Source: Bryobacterales bacterium
GTDB lineage: Bacteria > Acidobacteriota > Terriglobia > Bryobacterales > Bryobacteraceae
Assembly (NCBI GenBank): GCA_003132865.1
Contig: PKYZ01000493.1
Coordinates: 3,888 to 22,860 of the forward strand
Reading direction: 5' to 3'
DNA length: 18,973 nt
Numbering within the stretch: position 1 is the stretch's first letter; the number at the start of each line of letters is the position of its first letter. Below are positions 1 through 6,566 of the stretch, piece by piece. Position numbers and translations under genes: made by a program. The notes below the pieces were generated by a model. The model saw only the letters and a list, made by a program, of their open reading frames with translations. It searched no databases and was not told where the DNA came from.

Positions 1-3
1 GGG

Positions 4-52
4 GCAGGCTCCCAGCCTGCGGCGGCCTCCCAGGCCGCCAGCGCGCTAGCGC
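4..52. repeat. Three consecutive perfect hairpins (dispersed palindrome family)
   Basis: Three inverted repeats follow one another almost without spacing: GCAGGCT-CCC-AGCCTGC (4-20), GGCGGCCT-CCC-AGGCCGCC (21-39) and the perfect palindrome GCGCTAGCGC (43-52). The first two share a CCC loop. The leading GGGGCAGG also begins the elements at 675 and 13575, so this looks like one copy of a dispersed family. It may act as a terminator or mRNA-stabilising structure for a gene to the left of the window, which cannot be seen. No T-run follows. Confidence 0.7.
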
Positions 53-148
53 AGAATGCTAACTAAGAGACAGCCACTCCGAACTGAACACGCCGCCGCC
101 CATGGCTGCCGGACACTCCGCTGAGCATGATGCGGTAGGCTAGATAAA

Positions 149-674
149 ATGACCGCAACAGAAAAGGCGAAATCGCTTGACATGAAGCAGGCGCTCCTGC
201 AATCCTACGCCGTCAGCGAGCGCATCAACCAATACCTGCTCGAGAATTTAGATGCCGCCGCCTGGACTGCCGACCCGCCCAGCGGCAAAGGCCGCACCAT
301 CGCCGCCATCGCCATGCACATGCACAACGTGCGCCACATGTGGCTAGTAGCCGCGGCCAAGGGCAAGCCGTTGCCCGATAAGCTCGACCGCGCGACAGTT
401 ACTAACTAAGAAGGAGGCCATGCAGGCGCTCGCCGAAAGTGCGAAGTGCTGCGCGCAGCTTCTGGCCGAATCGCTCGACCACCCCGAAGGCAAAGTGAAA
501 GGCTTCCGCCCGGACGTAGTGGGGATGTTCGCCTACCTGATCTCCCACGACGCGCACCACCGCGGACAGATCTGCACGTTGGCCCGCCAGTTGGACCATC
601 CGCTGCCGAAGCAAGCCACCTTCGGGATGTGGGAGTGGGGCACGCGCTGGAAGGAATGCAGCTTCGGAGGTTAG
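149..674 (+). pseudogene. DinB-family (DUF664-like) metal-dependent protein, broken by a 4-bp duplication
   Basis: Two adjacent reading frames together make one DinB-type four-helix protein of about 175 residues. The first (149-409) carries the helix-2 metal histidine region HMHNVRHMW. The second (open from upstream of ATG 420 to the stop at 672-674) carries SHDAHHRGQI, the H-x3-H pair that completes the metal triad. The frames separate at an exact tandem duplication, ACTA-ACTA (401-408). Removing one ACTA joins them as ...RATVTKKEAMQAL. The duplication creates a TAA at 407-409, followed by AAGGAGG and ATG 420, so reinitiation giving two half-proteins is conceivable, although the 2-nt spacer to ATG is too short to be efficient. 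DinB-family proteins are often thiol-transferase-like or of unknown function; the substrate cannot be told. Confidence 0.8.
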
Positions 675-715
675 TGGGGCAGGACTCCACTCCTGCGGCC
701 GACGTCCACGTCGGC
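675..715. repeat. Two consecutive hairpins directly after the DinB stop codon
   Basis: GTGGGGCAGGA begins one base after the TAG at 672-674. The first hairpin is GCAGGA (679-684) with TCCTGC (691-696). The second is GCCGACGT-CC-ACGTCGGC (698-715), a perfect 8-bp stem. Layout and opening sequence match the element at 4-52, but the stem arms differ. It could serve as a terminator for the DinB gene, although no T-run follows it. Confidence 0.65.
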
Positions 716-728
716 TTGACGGTGCCAG

Positions 729-1004
729 GATAAGTCTGCCGTATTCCGCTCACGGCTCGCGTCGGGCAAGGCCATGTCACGCGCGGATGTTTGGGACATG
801 GTCCGCCGCCGAGCCTCTGACGCCAGCAGTGAGGCGGCGATAGGTCGCCACACCCTCCGCGGCACGGGATTCAGGACTATCTCACGAATGGCTGCCGTAT
901 CGAGGCTCAGCGTATGGCCGGGCTCAAACGCCAAAACCACCGGCCTCTATGATCCGCGCAGCGATAATATAACTGTGGGGGAAGCAGAAAGGATTGGGAT
1001 ATGA
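729..1004 (+). pseudogene. Tyrosine recombinase (phage-type integrase) C-terminal remnant
   Basis: The frame of ATG 774 reads SRADVWDMVRRRA and IGRHTLRGTG, matching the H-x-x-R box (usually HTFRATG) of tyrosine recombinases. It ends in NAKTTGLYD with the catalytic tyrosine (codon 948-950), then a family-like tail ending ERIGI and the TGA at 1002-1004. The middle (IQDYLTNGCRIE, AQRMAG) lies in a second frame, about 869-923. One lost base near 867-869 and two lost bases near 922-924 explain this; together they restore the original frame. The second deletion removes the catalytic histidine of the AGH motif, and the N-terminal core-binding domain is absent. Non-functional. It marks past integration activity near the broken genes around it. 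Confidence 0.75.
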
Positions 1005-1033
1005 CTCCAGATGCAGACAATCAGGAGGTAAAG

Positions 1034-1402
1034 CTAGCTAGAAGCCGCCTTCTTAGCCCTGCTCCTGGATTGGCCGCCAATCCGGCCCAGCCTGGACGCC
1101 ATCCACTTCTTGGAACCCAGAAAGCCCTCTAAGATCGCCGGCACGTAGAGGTCTGCATCCACGGCTGGAAAGTGGATGCCGAAGCCGGACGGGCTAATTT
1201 CTATTGCGTTAAGCTGTGAGGGCTTGGCGTCTTCCAGCCCTTCTACATCTCCGGGCGAGAAGCTCACGATCACCTTGGAACTGAGTTCGACCACGATCCG
1301 CCCCGCCCTGCGATCATAATGCGCGGCAACTGCTCGTGGGACACTTCTTTCCATCTCTCTAGCGCGCTGGTTTGCCAATTCGAAATCGTCACGCGATGCC
1401 AT
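1034..1402 (-). CDS. DUF2442 domain protein
   Basis: A 122-aa protein. The central part (about residues 35-95) has the DUF2442 pattern: a short beta-rich stretch VELSSKVIVSFSP, then GLEDAKPSQLNAIEIS and the signature GIHFPAVDADLYVPAILEG. The C-terminus is basic (KKWMASRLGRIGG...). The family's function is unknown. It is commonly found directly downstream of DUF4160, as here, in an arrangement that looks like a toxin-antitoxin or other two-gene accessory module. The ATG at 1402 overlaps the last 14 bases of the DUF4160 remnant, which supports translational coupling in the original operon. The partner is now frameshifted, so this gene may be a left-over that is still intact. Confidence 0.8.
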   Translation of the reverse strand: MASRDDFELANQRAREMERSVPRAVAAHYDRRAGRIVVELSSKVIVSFSPGDVEGLEDAKPSQLNAIEISPSGFGIHFPAVDADLYVPAILEGFLGSKKWMASRLGRIGGQSRSRAKKAASS

Positions 1403-1637
1403 GAATTTGCTCCCACGCCCGGCCCAACTCTACCAGGTAATCCATCAATACGGCCACGATCTGCCTGATCTCCCGCCGCGAGAATCCATAATTCTCCCGG
1501 ACTTGTACCGGTCCTGCCGGACGGTTCAGATTGAATACCGCTTCGCAACCTCTACCCATCACGTGAACATGGCCGGTCGTTGATCGTTTGGATAAATCAT
1601 AACCCGCAGTCCTTCAAACCCCGAAAACTGTCGGCAC
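1389..1637 (-). pseudogene. DUF4160 family protein, frameshifted
   Basis: Reading leftward from a GTG at 1637 there are three pieces of one small DUF4160 protein in different frames. VPTVF is the start (family usual MPTV). GLRVMIYPNDQRPA lies at about 1570-1635. HVHVMGRGCEAVFNL to VELGRAWEQIHGIA lies at about 1389-1571 and ends at TGA 1391-1389. Joining the last two needs one extra C in the CCGGCC-ATG stretch (around 1569-1574), which restores PAHVHVMG. The first joint also needs a frame change, probably a short deletion in the TTTTCGGGG stretch near 1620. The frame overlaps the DUF2442 start, so the two formed an operon. Function unknown for the family. The pieces are clear; the exact deletion points are inferred. 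Confidence 0.72.
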
Positions 1638-1653
1638 TATTCCAATCCTCACC

Positions 1654-1707
1654 GCGCCAGCCGGTTGTACTTCTTCAAAACCCCTGCAGCCTATCGTGCG
1701 GCAGCGC
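1654..1707 (-). pseudogene. Displaced copy of the 3' end of the P1 peptidase gene
   Basis: These 54 bases match 2476-2530, the last coding bases of the peptidase gene, with two substitutions and one single-base gap. Orientation is the same. Read on the minus strand the copy gives ALPHDRLQ, the peptidase's own C-terminal motif. It lies about 770 bp beyond the true gene end. This is the footprint of a duplicated gene end (an att-like direct repeat) rather than a separate gene. Confidence 0.75.
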
Positions 1708-2470
1708 AAACCGCGCCGGGGCTTGGCGAACGGCTGGCTCCAGTCGCGTGGCGTTTTCTTGGCTGGCTTGGCGCTCGCTTGGCGTCTTTGCGCGAAATAT
1801 GCTGGTCCGTCTGCCGATTAGCCCATTCCAAGTCACTGAAGTGCGCTCACCCCGAACTGGCTGAAAGCAATCGACAAGCACGCCCGGCCCCTCCACTCTC
1901 CGCCAAACCTCGTGCTAATCTCATGTCGGGCAAAGAAACGTCCACGCCCGCCGCAAAGGCTCCCCGCACTCGCCGCAAGGTGTTCTGTCGGGAACCCCCT
2001 CGTTCTTTGACAATTTCAACCGCCGCCGTAAGCGATCCACTCACTCCGATCCGACAAAATGTAATGGGATGCAACATGAAATCGAAACAACGGCGCCGTG
2101 TAACACCGGCGGGATGCCGTGGCCCGGGCGGGCCAACACGGGTTGATCCGCAGCAAAATGCAACAGAGTGCAACACTACACCAAGAAGAGACCCCGTGTA
2201 GCACCCGCCCAGGTATCTTCGCCCTGAATCAGCCCAGGCCGGAAGCCCACAACCGCAGCTTGCGAAACGAACCCAATTCCAGCCTGGGGCGATTCACAAG
2301 CGAAACATTAACTAAACCCGGCAACCATAACAAAATAAGCGTATCTGAATTACCTATTGTGAGAATTGGCTCTGTTTGTCAGGTTTTCCTTACCGCCCCC
2401 AGCCCGCGACCCACGCACAAAAACGCACAATCACGCACAATCCAATCGCCACCAAGCAGCATTACAGTAG
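1708..2470. other. Gene-poor stretch between the two peptidase 3' ends
   Basis: About 760 bp between the direct repeats at 1654-1707 and 2476-2530. Open frames exist on both strands, but none shows a recognisable domain, a persuasive start or natural composition; they are proline/arginine/serine-rich, as expected of chance frames in GC-rich DNA. Two similar 23-bp stretches of the form CAAAATG...TGCAACA occur at 2055-2077 and 2154-2176. A triplet repeat lies at 2413-2440. The part around 2290-2390 is more AT-rich than its surroundings. Nothing else recognised. Confidence 0.5.
2413..2440. repeat. Three copies of ACGCACAA at exact 10-bp spacing
   Basis: ACGCACAA occurs at 2413-2420, 2423-2430 and 2433-2440, so the copies fall on the same face of the helix. 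The repeat sits 31 bp beyond the 3' end of the peptidase gene (minus strand). Short 10-bp tandem arrays of this kind are common in intergenic DNA of environmental bacteria. The regular phase would also suit a protein-binding site. Confidence 0.6.
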
Positions 2471-3607
2471 TCACGGCGCCAGCCGGTCGTACTTCTTCAA
2501 AACCTCCTGCAGCCGATCGTGCGGCAGCGCGATCACCGTGTGCCCCTCGAAGCCGGTCATCGTCTCGGCCCCCACCATGGCGTTGACGATGGCCTCCTCG
2601 GTGGCCTCCACGGTGGCCTCGAACAGCTTGTTCATTTCGTCGTTGGGCACCATGGTCAGATTCACCAGTCCCGACGTGTGCCCTGCGTCCGCATTCGCCG
2701 TCGAAAACGCGATGAAGATGTCGCCGGAACCGTTGCCGGAACTCGAGCCGGTGCGCGCCACACCCAGCGATGCGCGCCGCGCCAGGCGCTTCATCTGGTG
2801 TGGCAGCAGCGGAGCGTCGGTGGCCACCACGATGATGATCGATCCCACATCGTCGCCGGCCCGCCGGAAATTGAGCGCGTAAGGCTCGTTCCCCGTGATC
2901 TCCTGCCCCACCGGCACGCCCGCGATGCGAAGCTGCGCGCGCCGTCCGCAGTTGCACTGCACCAGAACCCCGACCGTGTAAGCGCCCGCCTTGCGGGAAC
3001 TCGTGCCGATGCCGCCTTTGAATCCGTAGCAGACCATACCCGTGCCGCCGCCCACATTGCCCTCGGCGACCGGCCCGCCCTTGGCCGCCTCCAGCGCGGC
3101 GAACGCGTCGGCCTCCTGCACATGGAATCCGTTGATGTCGTTCAAGAATCCATCCCAGGTTTCCGCCACCACCGGCAGCGACCATTCATCGCTCAGGTCG
3201 ATGCCCGCTTTGCGCGCGCGCGCCACCCGCCATTTGATATAGGAATCGCGGACCGTCCCCACGCTGTGTGTGTTGGTGATCATGACGGGTCCATCCAGCA
3301 GGCCCGACTCCTCCACCCAAGTGGTACCCGTCATTTCGCCGTTGCCGTTCAGCGAGAACCACCCGCCGAAAACGGGCGCACCGGATTGCTTCCCGCGCGG
3401 CCAGACGGCGGTGACTCCGGTGCGCACCGCCTGCTTCCCGTCGCCCGAGATGAGCGTAGTATGGCCCACTTCGAGCCCCGCGACATCCGTGATCGCATTC
3501 AAAGGCCCGGGGGCGCCTTCAAACGGAACGCCCAGTTGGCGGGCGCGCGCCGTGAGCAACGCCACGGCGGCGATCAGTGTCAGAATCGTGCGAATCCATG
3601 CCGGCAT
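2471..3607 (-). CDS. P1 family (DmpA/BapA-type) aminopeptidase, probably exported
   Basis: A 378-aa protein of the peptidase P1/S58 family, N-terminal-nucleophile enzymes that cleave themselves into alpha and beta chains and release N-terminal residues or beta-peptides. The N-terminus MPAWIRTILTLIAAVALLTA is a probable signal peptide. Then come GPLNAITDVAGLEVGHTT, the typical opening of the family, the asparagine region MITNTHSVGTV, and GNVGGGTGMVCYGFKGGIG. The self-cleavage site is in RTGSSSGNGSGDIF, with the nucleophilic serine at about residue 294, so the beta chain would start there. The C-terminal motif GHTVIALPHDRL is present. ATG 3607 is chosen because it starts the signal peptide and has GGAG close upstream; a GTG 30 bases earlier is in frame. 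Likely periplasmic or cell-surface. A copy of the gene's 3' end lies at 1654-1707. Confidence 0.9.
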   Translation of the reverse strand: MPAWIRTILTLIAAVALLTARARQLGVPFEGAPGPLNAITDVAGLEVGHTTLISGDGKQAVRTGVTAVWPRGKQSGAPVFGGWFSLNGNGEMTGTTWVEESGLLDGPVMITNTHSVGTVRDSYIKWRVARARKAGIDLSDEWSLPVVAETWDGFLNDINGFHVQEADAFAALEAAKGGPVAEGNVGGGTGMVCYGFKGGIGTSSRKAGAYTVGVLVQCNCGRRAQLRIAGVPVGQEITGNEPYALNFRRAGDDVGSIIIVVATDAPLLPHQMKRLARRASLGVARTGSSSGNGSGDIFIAFSTANADAGHTSGLVNLTMVPNDEMNKLFEATVEATEEAIVNAMVGAETMTGFEGHTVIALPHDRLQEVLKKYDRLAP

Positions 3608-3615
3608 GTCTCCGC

Positions 3616-3645
3616 AGTATAATGCACCAGTGGCCACTCATCCAA
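3616..3645. promoter_or_regulatory. Divergent promoter region between peptidase and sigma factor genes
   Basis: On the plus strand TATAAT (3618-3623) is a perfect -10 hexamer towards the sigma gene, without a good -35. On the minus strand TATACT (3621-3616) has TTGGAT (3645-3640) 18 bp upstream, a plausible promoter for the peptidase starting close to its ATG at 3607. The overlapping hexamers would make the two promoters compete. Based on hexamer matches only. Confidence 0.4.
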
Positions 3646-3713
3646 CCACCCGGCTTCCACCGTATGAATAATTGTGTACCCTGGCAGCATGGTTTAATCG
3701 TATCCGGAACATA

Positions 3714-4301
3714 ATGCTGCTGCTGCCCCTGTTGCTGGCAATCGAATTCGGAGAAAGCGACGCGGATCTGGTCAGGCGTTTGCAACGACGCGATCCGCGG
3801 GCCATGGCGGAGCTGTACGACCGCTACGGACGGCTGGTTTACGCGCTCATTTTGCGCGTGGTCCGGGATGGCGGGATCGCCGAGGATCTGGTCCAGGAAA
3901 CGTTCCTGCGCGTTTGGAATCGAGTGCAGGGATTCGACGCCGATAGAGGTGGCCTCGGCCCGTGGCTGCTGGCCGTGGCGCGCAATCGGGCGATCGACTA
4001 TCTGCGCTCGGCCGCGGGCCGCATGCGCAATACTGTGGAACTACCGGAGACGGAACACCCCGCGTTGTTCGCCGACATGGAAAAGGAGCTGCTCAATTCG
4101 GATAGAGTACGGCGGGTGCGGGTCGCGTTGGAGAAGCTTTCCCAGAACCATCGCGCAGTCATCGAGCTGGCCTACTTCGAAGGCCTTTCGCAAGCCGAGA
4201 TGGCTGAAAGAATGGGTGAGCCGTTGGGCACTGTCAAGACCTGGGTGCGAACGGCATTGAAGAGCCTGCGCGACGAGCTCGGTAAGGCGGTGACCGCATG
4301 A
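3714..4301 (+). CDS. ECF-type RNA polymerase sigma factor
   Basis: A 195-aa sigma-70 family member of the extracytoplasmic-function group with only the sigma2 and sigma4 regions. Sigma2 spans about residues 34-100 (YDRYGRLVYALILRVV, AEDLVQETFLRVW and NRAIDYLRS, the -10 recognition helix). Sigma4 spans about 133-187, with the helix-turn-helix GLSQAEMAERMGEP and GTVKTWVRTALKSLR, which would bind the -35 element. ATG 3714 gives an unusual hydrophobic N-terminus (MLLLPLLLAIEFG) before the conserved SDADLVRRLQ; a TTG at 3672 would lengthen it, and the true start is uncertain. The stop overlaps the anti-sigma start (ATGA at 4298-4301), so the two are translationally coupled and activity is likely held off by that partner. 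The inducing signal cannot be read from the sequence. Confidence 0.92.
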   Translation: MLLLPLLLAIEFGESDADLVRRLQRRDPRAMAELYDRYGRLVYALILRVVRDGGIAEDLVQETFLRVWNRVQGFDADRGGLGPWLLAVARNRAIDYLRSAAGRMRNTVELPETEHPALFADMEKELLNSDRVRRVRVALEKLSQNHRAVIELAYFEGLSQAEMAERMGEPLGTVKTWVRTALKSLRDELGKAVTA

Positions 4302-5062
4302 ATTGCGACGAACTGCGCGACTATTACGAGCTATATTCGCTGGGCATCGCGGAGGATCCCGAGCTGAGCGAGATCCGGGCGCATCTGGAGCGAGATTGCC
4401 CCATCTGCGTGCCGGGCGTGCGGGGAGCGCGGGAGTTGACAACCCTGATAGGCGCTACTGCGCCGGCGGTCGAAGCGCCTGCCCGGCTGCGAAAGCGAGT
4501 CCTGGCCATCGCCGGCGGCCGGACGGCCTCGCGCTGGAACTGGTCGCCGGTGTGGGCCGCCGTGGCGGCCGGCGCCTTGATTGCGGCGATTGTCTTCAAT
4601 GTCCGCGCGCATCGCGCGTCCGCGGAATTGGCGCAGGCTGCCGCGGAACTGCAGCGGGTGCAATCGGAATCGGGAGCCCAGACGCGCGAGTTGGCGCGGC
4701 TGAACGAAGCGTTTGCCATCCTGAACCAGCCGGATGCAAAGCAGGTCGTGTTCGGCGGCGCCGCGCCGCAGCCTCCGCGCGGCCGCGTATTCCTGGACCC
4801 GGCGCGCGGCGTGCTGCTGCTGGCCTCCAACCTGCCGCCCGCGCCCACTGGCAAGACTTACGAGATGTGGGTCATTCCCAAAGCCAAAGGCAGCAAGCCA
4901 GTGCCGGCCGGCTTGTTCCAGTCCGCCGCGGACGGGACCGCGTTGCACGTTCGGCCGGGTCCGGTGGATGTAGCCGCTACCGGCATCGTGGCGGTCACGC
5001 TAGAGCCTGCGGCCGGCGTGCCGCAACCGACTTCGCAGCCTATTATCGTGGCCGCGCTGTAG
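4298..5062 (+). CDS. Membrane anti-sigma factor (RskA-like) with zinc-finger-type N-terminus
   Basis: A 254-aa protein that should sequester the sigma factor encoded just upstream. The N-terminal 40 residues hold a ZAS-like metal site, H29-x4-C34-x2-C37 (the usual form is H-x3-C-x2-C). A single membrane span lies at about 82-101 (SPVWAAVAAGALIAAIVF). A short heptad-like helix (about 105-142) follows. The periplasmic RskA-type domain (about 145-254) contains ARGVLLLASNLPPAP, GKTYEMWVIP and GIVAVTLEP. Cytoplasmic N-terminus and periplasmic C-terminus fit signal transduction by regulated proteolysis, as known for RskA-type proteins; no protease gene is nearby. ATGA overlap with the sigma gene. 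The ABC ATPase begins 54 bp later and may be co-transcribed. Confidence 0.88.
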   Translation: MNCDELRDYYELYSLGIAEDPELSEIRAHLERDCPICVPGVRGARELTTLIGATAPAVEAPARLRKRVLAIAGGRTASRWNWSPVWAAVAAGALIAAIVFNVRAHRASAELAQAAAELQRVQSESGAQTRELARLNEAFAILNQPDAKQVVFGGAAPQPPRGRVFLDPARGVLLLASNLPPAPTGKTYEMWVIPKAKGSKPVPAGLFQSAADGTALHVRPGPVDVAATGIVAVTLEPAAGVPQPTSQPIIVAAL

Positions 5063-5116
5063 CATGCTGCGATCGGGACCCATCCGCTCCTCGTCCGTCA
5101 AGTAAAATAGAAGCAC

Positions 5117-5788
5117 ATGATCAGAACCGCGAATCTGGACAAATTCTACGAAGCGGGCTACGGCCGGACCTACGTCCTGCGGCGCATTGAAGTGGAGATC
5201 AAGGAAGGCGAGTTTGTGACCATCATGGGTCCATCGGGCGCCGGCAAATCCACGCTGCTCAGTATCTTCGGCATGCTGGACGGCGCCTGGACCGGCGAAT
5301 TTTATTTCCTGGACCATGCCGTTCACAAGATGAAGCCCAAGGACCGCGTCGAGTTGAACAAGAAGTACATCGGCTTCGTGTTCCAGAGCTACCACCTGAT
5401 CGATAACCTGACGGTCTACGAGAACCTGGACATTCCGCTGTCGTACCGGAACGTCAAATCCTCCGAGCGGGCCAGCCTGGTGTGCGACGCGCTGGACCGG
5501 TTCCACATCGTCGGCAAGCGCGACCTGTATCCCAGCCAGCTTTCCGGCGGCCAGCAGCAGCTTGTGGCGGTGGCGCGCGCGGTGATCGCCAGCCCGAAGC
5601 TGATTCTGGCCGACGAGCCCACCGGCAACCTGCATTCCAGCCAGGGCAAGGAGATCATGGAGCTGTTCAAGCGCTTGAACGACGAAGGCACCACCATCGT
5701 GCAGGTGACGCACTCGGAGGCCAATGCCGCTTACGGCCACCGCATCGTGAATTTGGCTGATGGCTGGGTGGTGAAGACGGCCGGGTAG
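5117..5788 (+). CDS. ABC transporter ATP-binding protein (MacB/LolD-like)
   Basis: A 223-aa complete ATPase domain: Walker A GPSGAGKST (38-46), Q-loop FQSYH (Q90), signature LSGGQ (142-146), Walker B LILADE (162-167), D-loop TGNLHSSQG and H-loop H199. The closest well-known group is LolD/MacB/FtsE-type ATPases that power type VII ABC systems. The usual signature continuation SGGQQQRVAIARA is here QQQLVAVARA; the lost arginine is conservative in its surroundings but unusual. No permease gene lies in the window, so it is an orphan subunit, perhaps working with a FtsX/MacB-like permease elsewhere. It may belong to the sigma/anti-sigma transcription unit. A truncated second copy of its 3' part lies at 7456-7817, and the sequence 3' of about base 5268 may be the incoming version (see findings). 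Confidence 0.93.
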   Translation: MIRTANLDKFYEAGYGRTYVLRRIEVEIKEGEFVTIMGPSGAGKSTLLSIFGMLDGAWTGEFYFLDHAVHKMKPKDRVELNKKYIGFVFQSYHLIDNLTVYENLDIPLSYRNVKSSERASLVCDALDRFHIVGKRDLYPSQLSGGQQQLVAVARAVIASPKLILADEPTGNLHSSQGKEIMELFKRLNDEGTTIVQVTHSEANAAYGHRIVNLADGWVVKTAG

Positions 5789-5793
5789 CGCGA

Positions 5794-6561
5794 CTACGCA
5801 AGCACTACCAGGCTCAAGTCAGCCGAACGTACTGGTGACGATGGGCGCTGCGGCGGCATTTCGTCCCACTTCCGACCGTCGAGAAGGCGTCCGGTCCGCG
5901 ATTTGAGAACGCCACCCCATTGTTTGAAGAAGAACGGGACGCGGGCAGCGGTACAACGGTCCCGGATCTCTCGAACCCATTCGGGGTCAACCGGCCTGGC
6001 GCCGGGCCCCGATTCGCCGCCTACAATCACCCAGTCGATGCCACGCAGATTCACTCGGCGCAATGGGCCCAAGAGCGGTTCAATGCTAAGAAACTTGATT
6101 TTTGCGCCGGTTCTTTTTAGTTGCTCGACGCGGAACAGATAGTCCTCATTTTCAACACTGACTCCCATCCAGATCTGGGGCTGCCACTTCAGCACCGGGT
6201 TAAGTTCGAGGAGGCGCTCCGAACGTTTCGTGAGCACTTGATACTGATGCCAGTCGGCGCGACACATCACATCGAATACGCGATCGATATAGGCGGCGGG
6301 CACATCCGCATGAAATAGGTCGCTCATACTGTTGACAAACACACGACGCGGCCGCAGCCATCGTAACGGGTGTTCGAGCATGTGCGGGTGCAATGTGAGA
6401 TCGAATCCGTTTCTGTAATTCTCTTGGCCCATGGCCTGCAGCCTGTGCGCAAGGCGCTCCGCATAACAGAACTTGCATCCTGGACTAACACTAACCTTCG
6501 AGCACCCTGTGATCGGGTTCCAGGTCGCGTCAGTCCACTCAATATGGGAGGTGTTGGCCAT
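5794..6561 (-). CDS. DUF5131 (phage Gp37/Gp68) three-cysteine radical-SAM-like protein
   Basis: A 255-aa protein with the family's opening IEWTDATWNPITGC and the cluster C20-x8-C29-x2-C32 (GCKFCYAERLAHR), which resembles an iron-sulfur binding site of radical-SAM type. Further family motifs are RVFVNSMSDLFH, YQVLTKRSERL, IWMGVSVEN, KFLSIEPLLGP, IDWVIVGGESGPGARP, and VPFFFKQWGG near the end. Members occur in phages and accessory islands; the reaction is not established as far as I know. It lies 5 bp after the TcmP gene on the same strand, the usual pairing of these families (a three-Cys-motif protein and its partner). A TTG at 6570 would overlap the TcmP stop, but ATG 6561 is closer to the family start. 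It ends 5 bp from the convergent ATPase gene. It looks intact, while its partner is frameshifted. Confidence 0.88.
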   Translation of the reverse strand: MANTSHIEWTDATWNPITGCSKVSVSPGCKFCYAERLAHRLQAMGQENYRNGFDLTLHPHMLEHPLRWLRPRRVFVNSMSDLFHADVPAAYIDRVFDVMCRADWHQYQVLTKRSERLLELNPVLKWQPQIWMGVSVENEDYLFRVEQLKRTGAKIKFLSIEPLLGPLRRVNLRGIDWVIVGGESGPGARPVDPEWVREIRDRCTAARVPFFFKQWGGVLKSRTGRLLDGRKWDEMPPQRPSSPVRSADLSLVVLA

Positions 6562-6566
6562 TCGTT

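Noticed and set aside
671..940. A minus-strand frame MVLAFEPGHTLSLDTAAIRE...
   Set aside because: It is antisense to the integrase remnant, which explains the region better.
2055..2176. Two similar 23-bp stretches CAAAATG...TGCAACA
   Set aside because: Only two copies with several mismatches and no flanking structure; too weak to call a repeat family.
1665..2201. A 178-aa frame on the plus strand
   Set aside because: It starts in the displaced peptidase end, has low-complexity composition and no recognisable domain.
2519..3622. A 367-aa open frame on the plus strand
   Set aside because: It is antisense to the peptidase gene, His/Arg-rich and has no domain; the minus-strand gene has clear family motifs.
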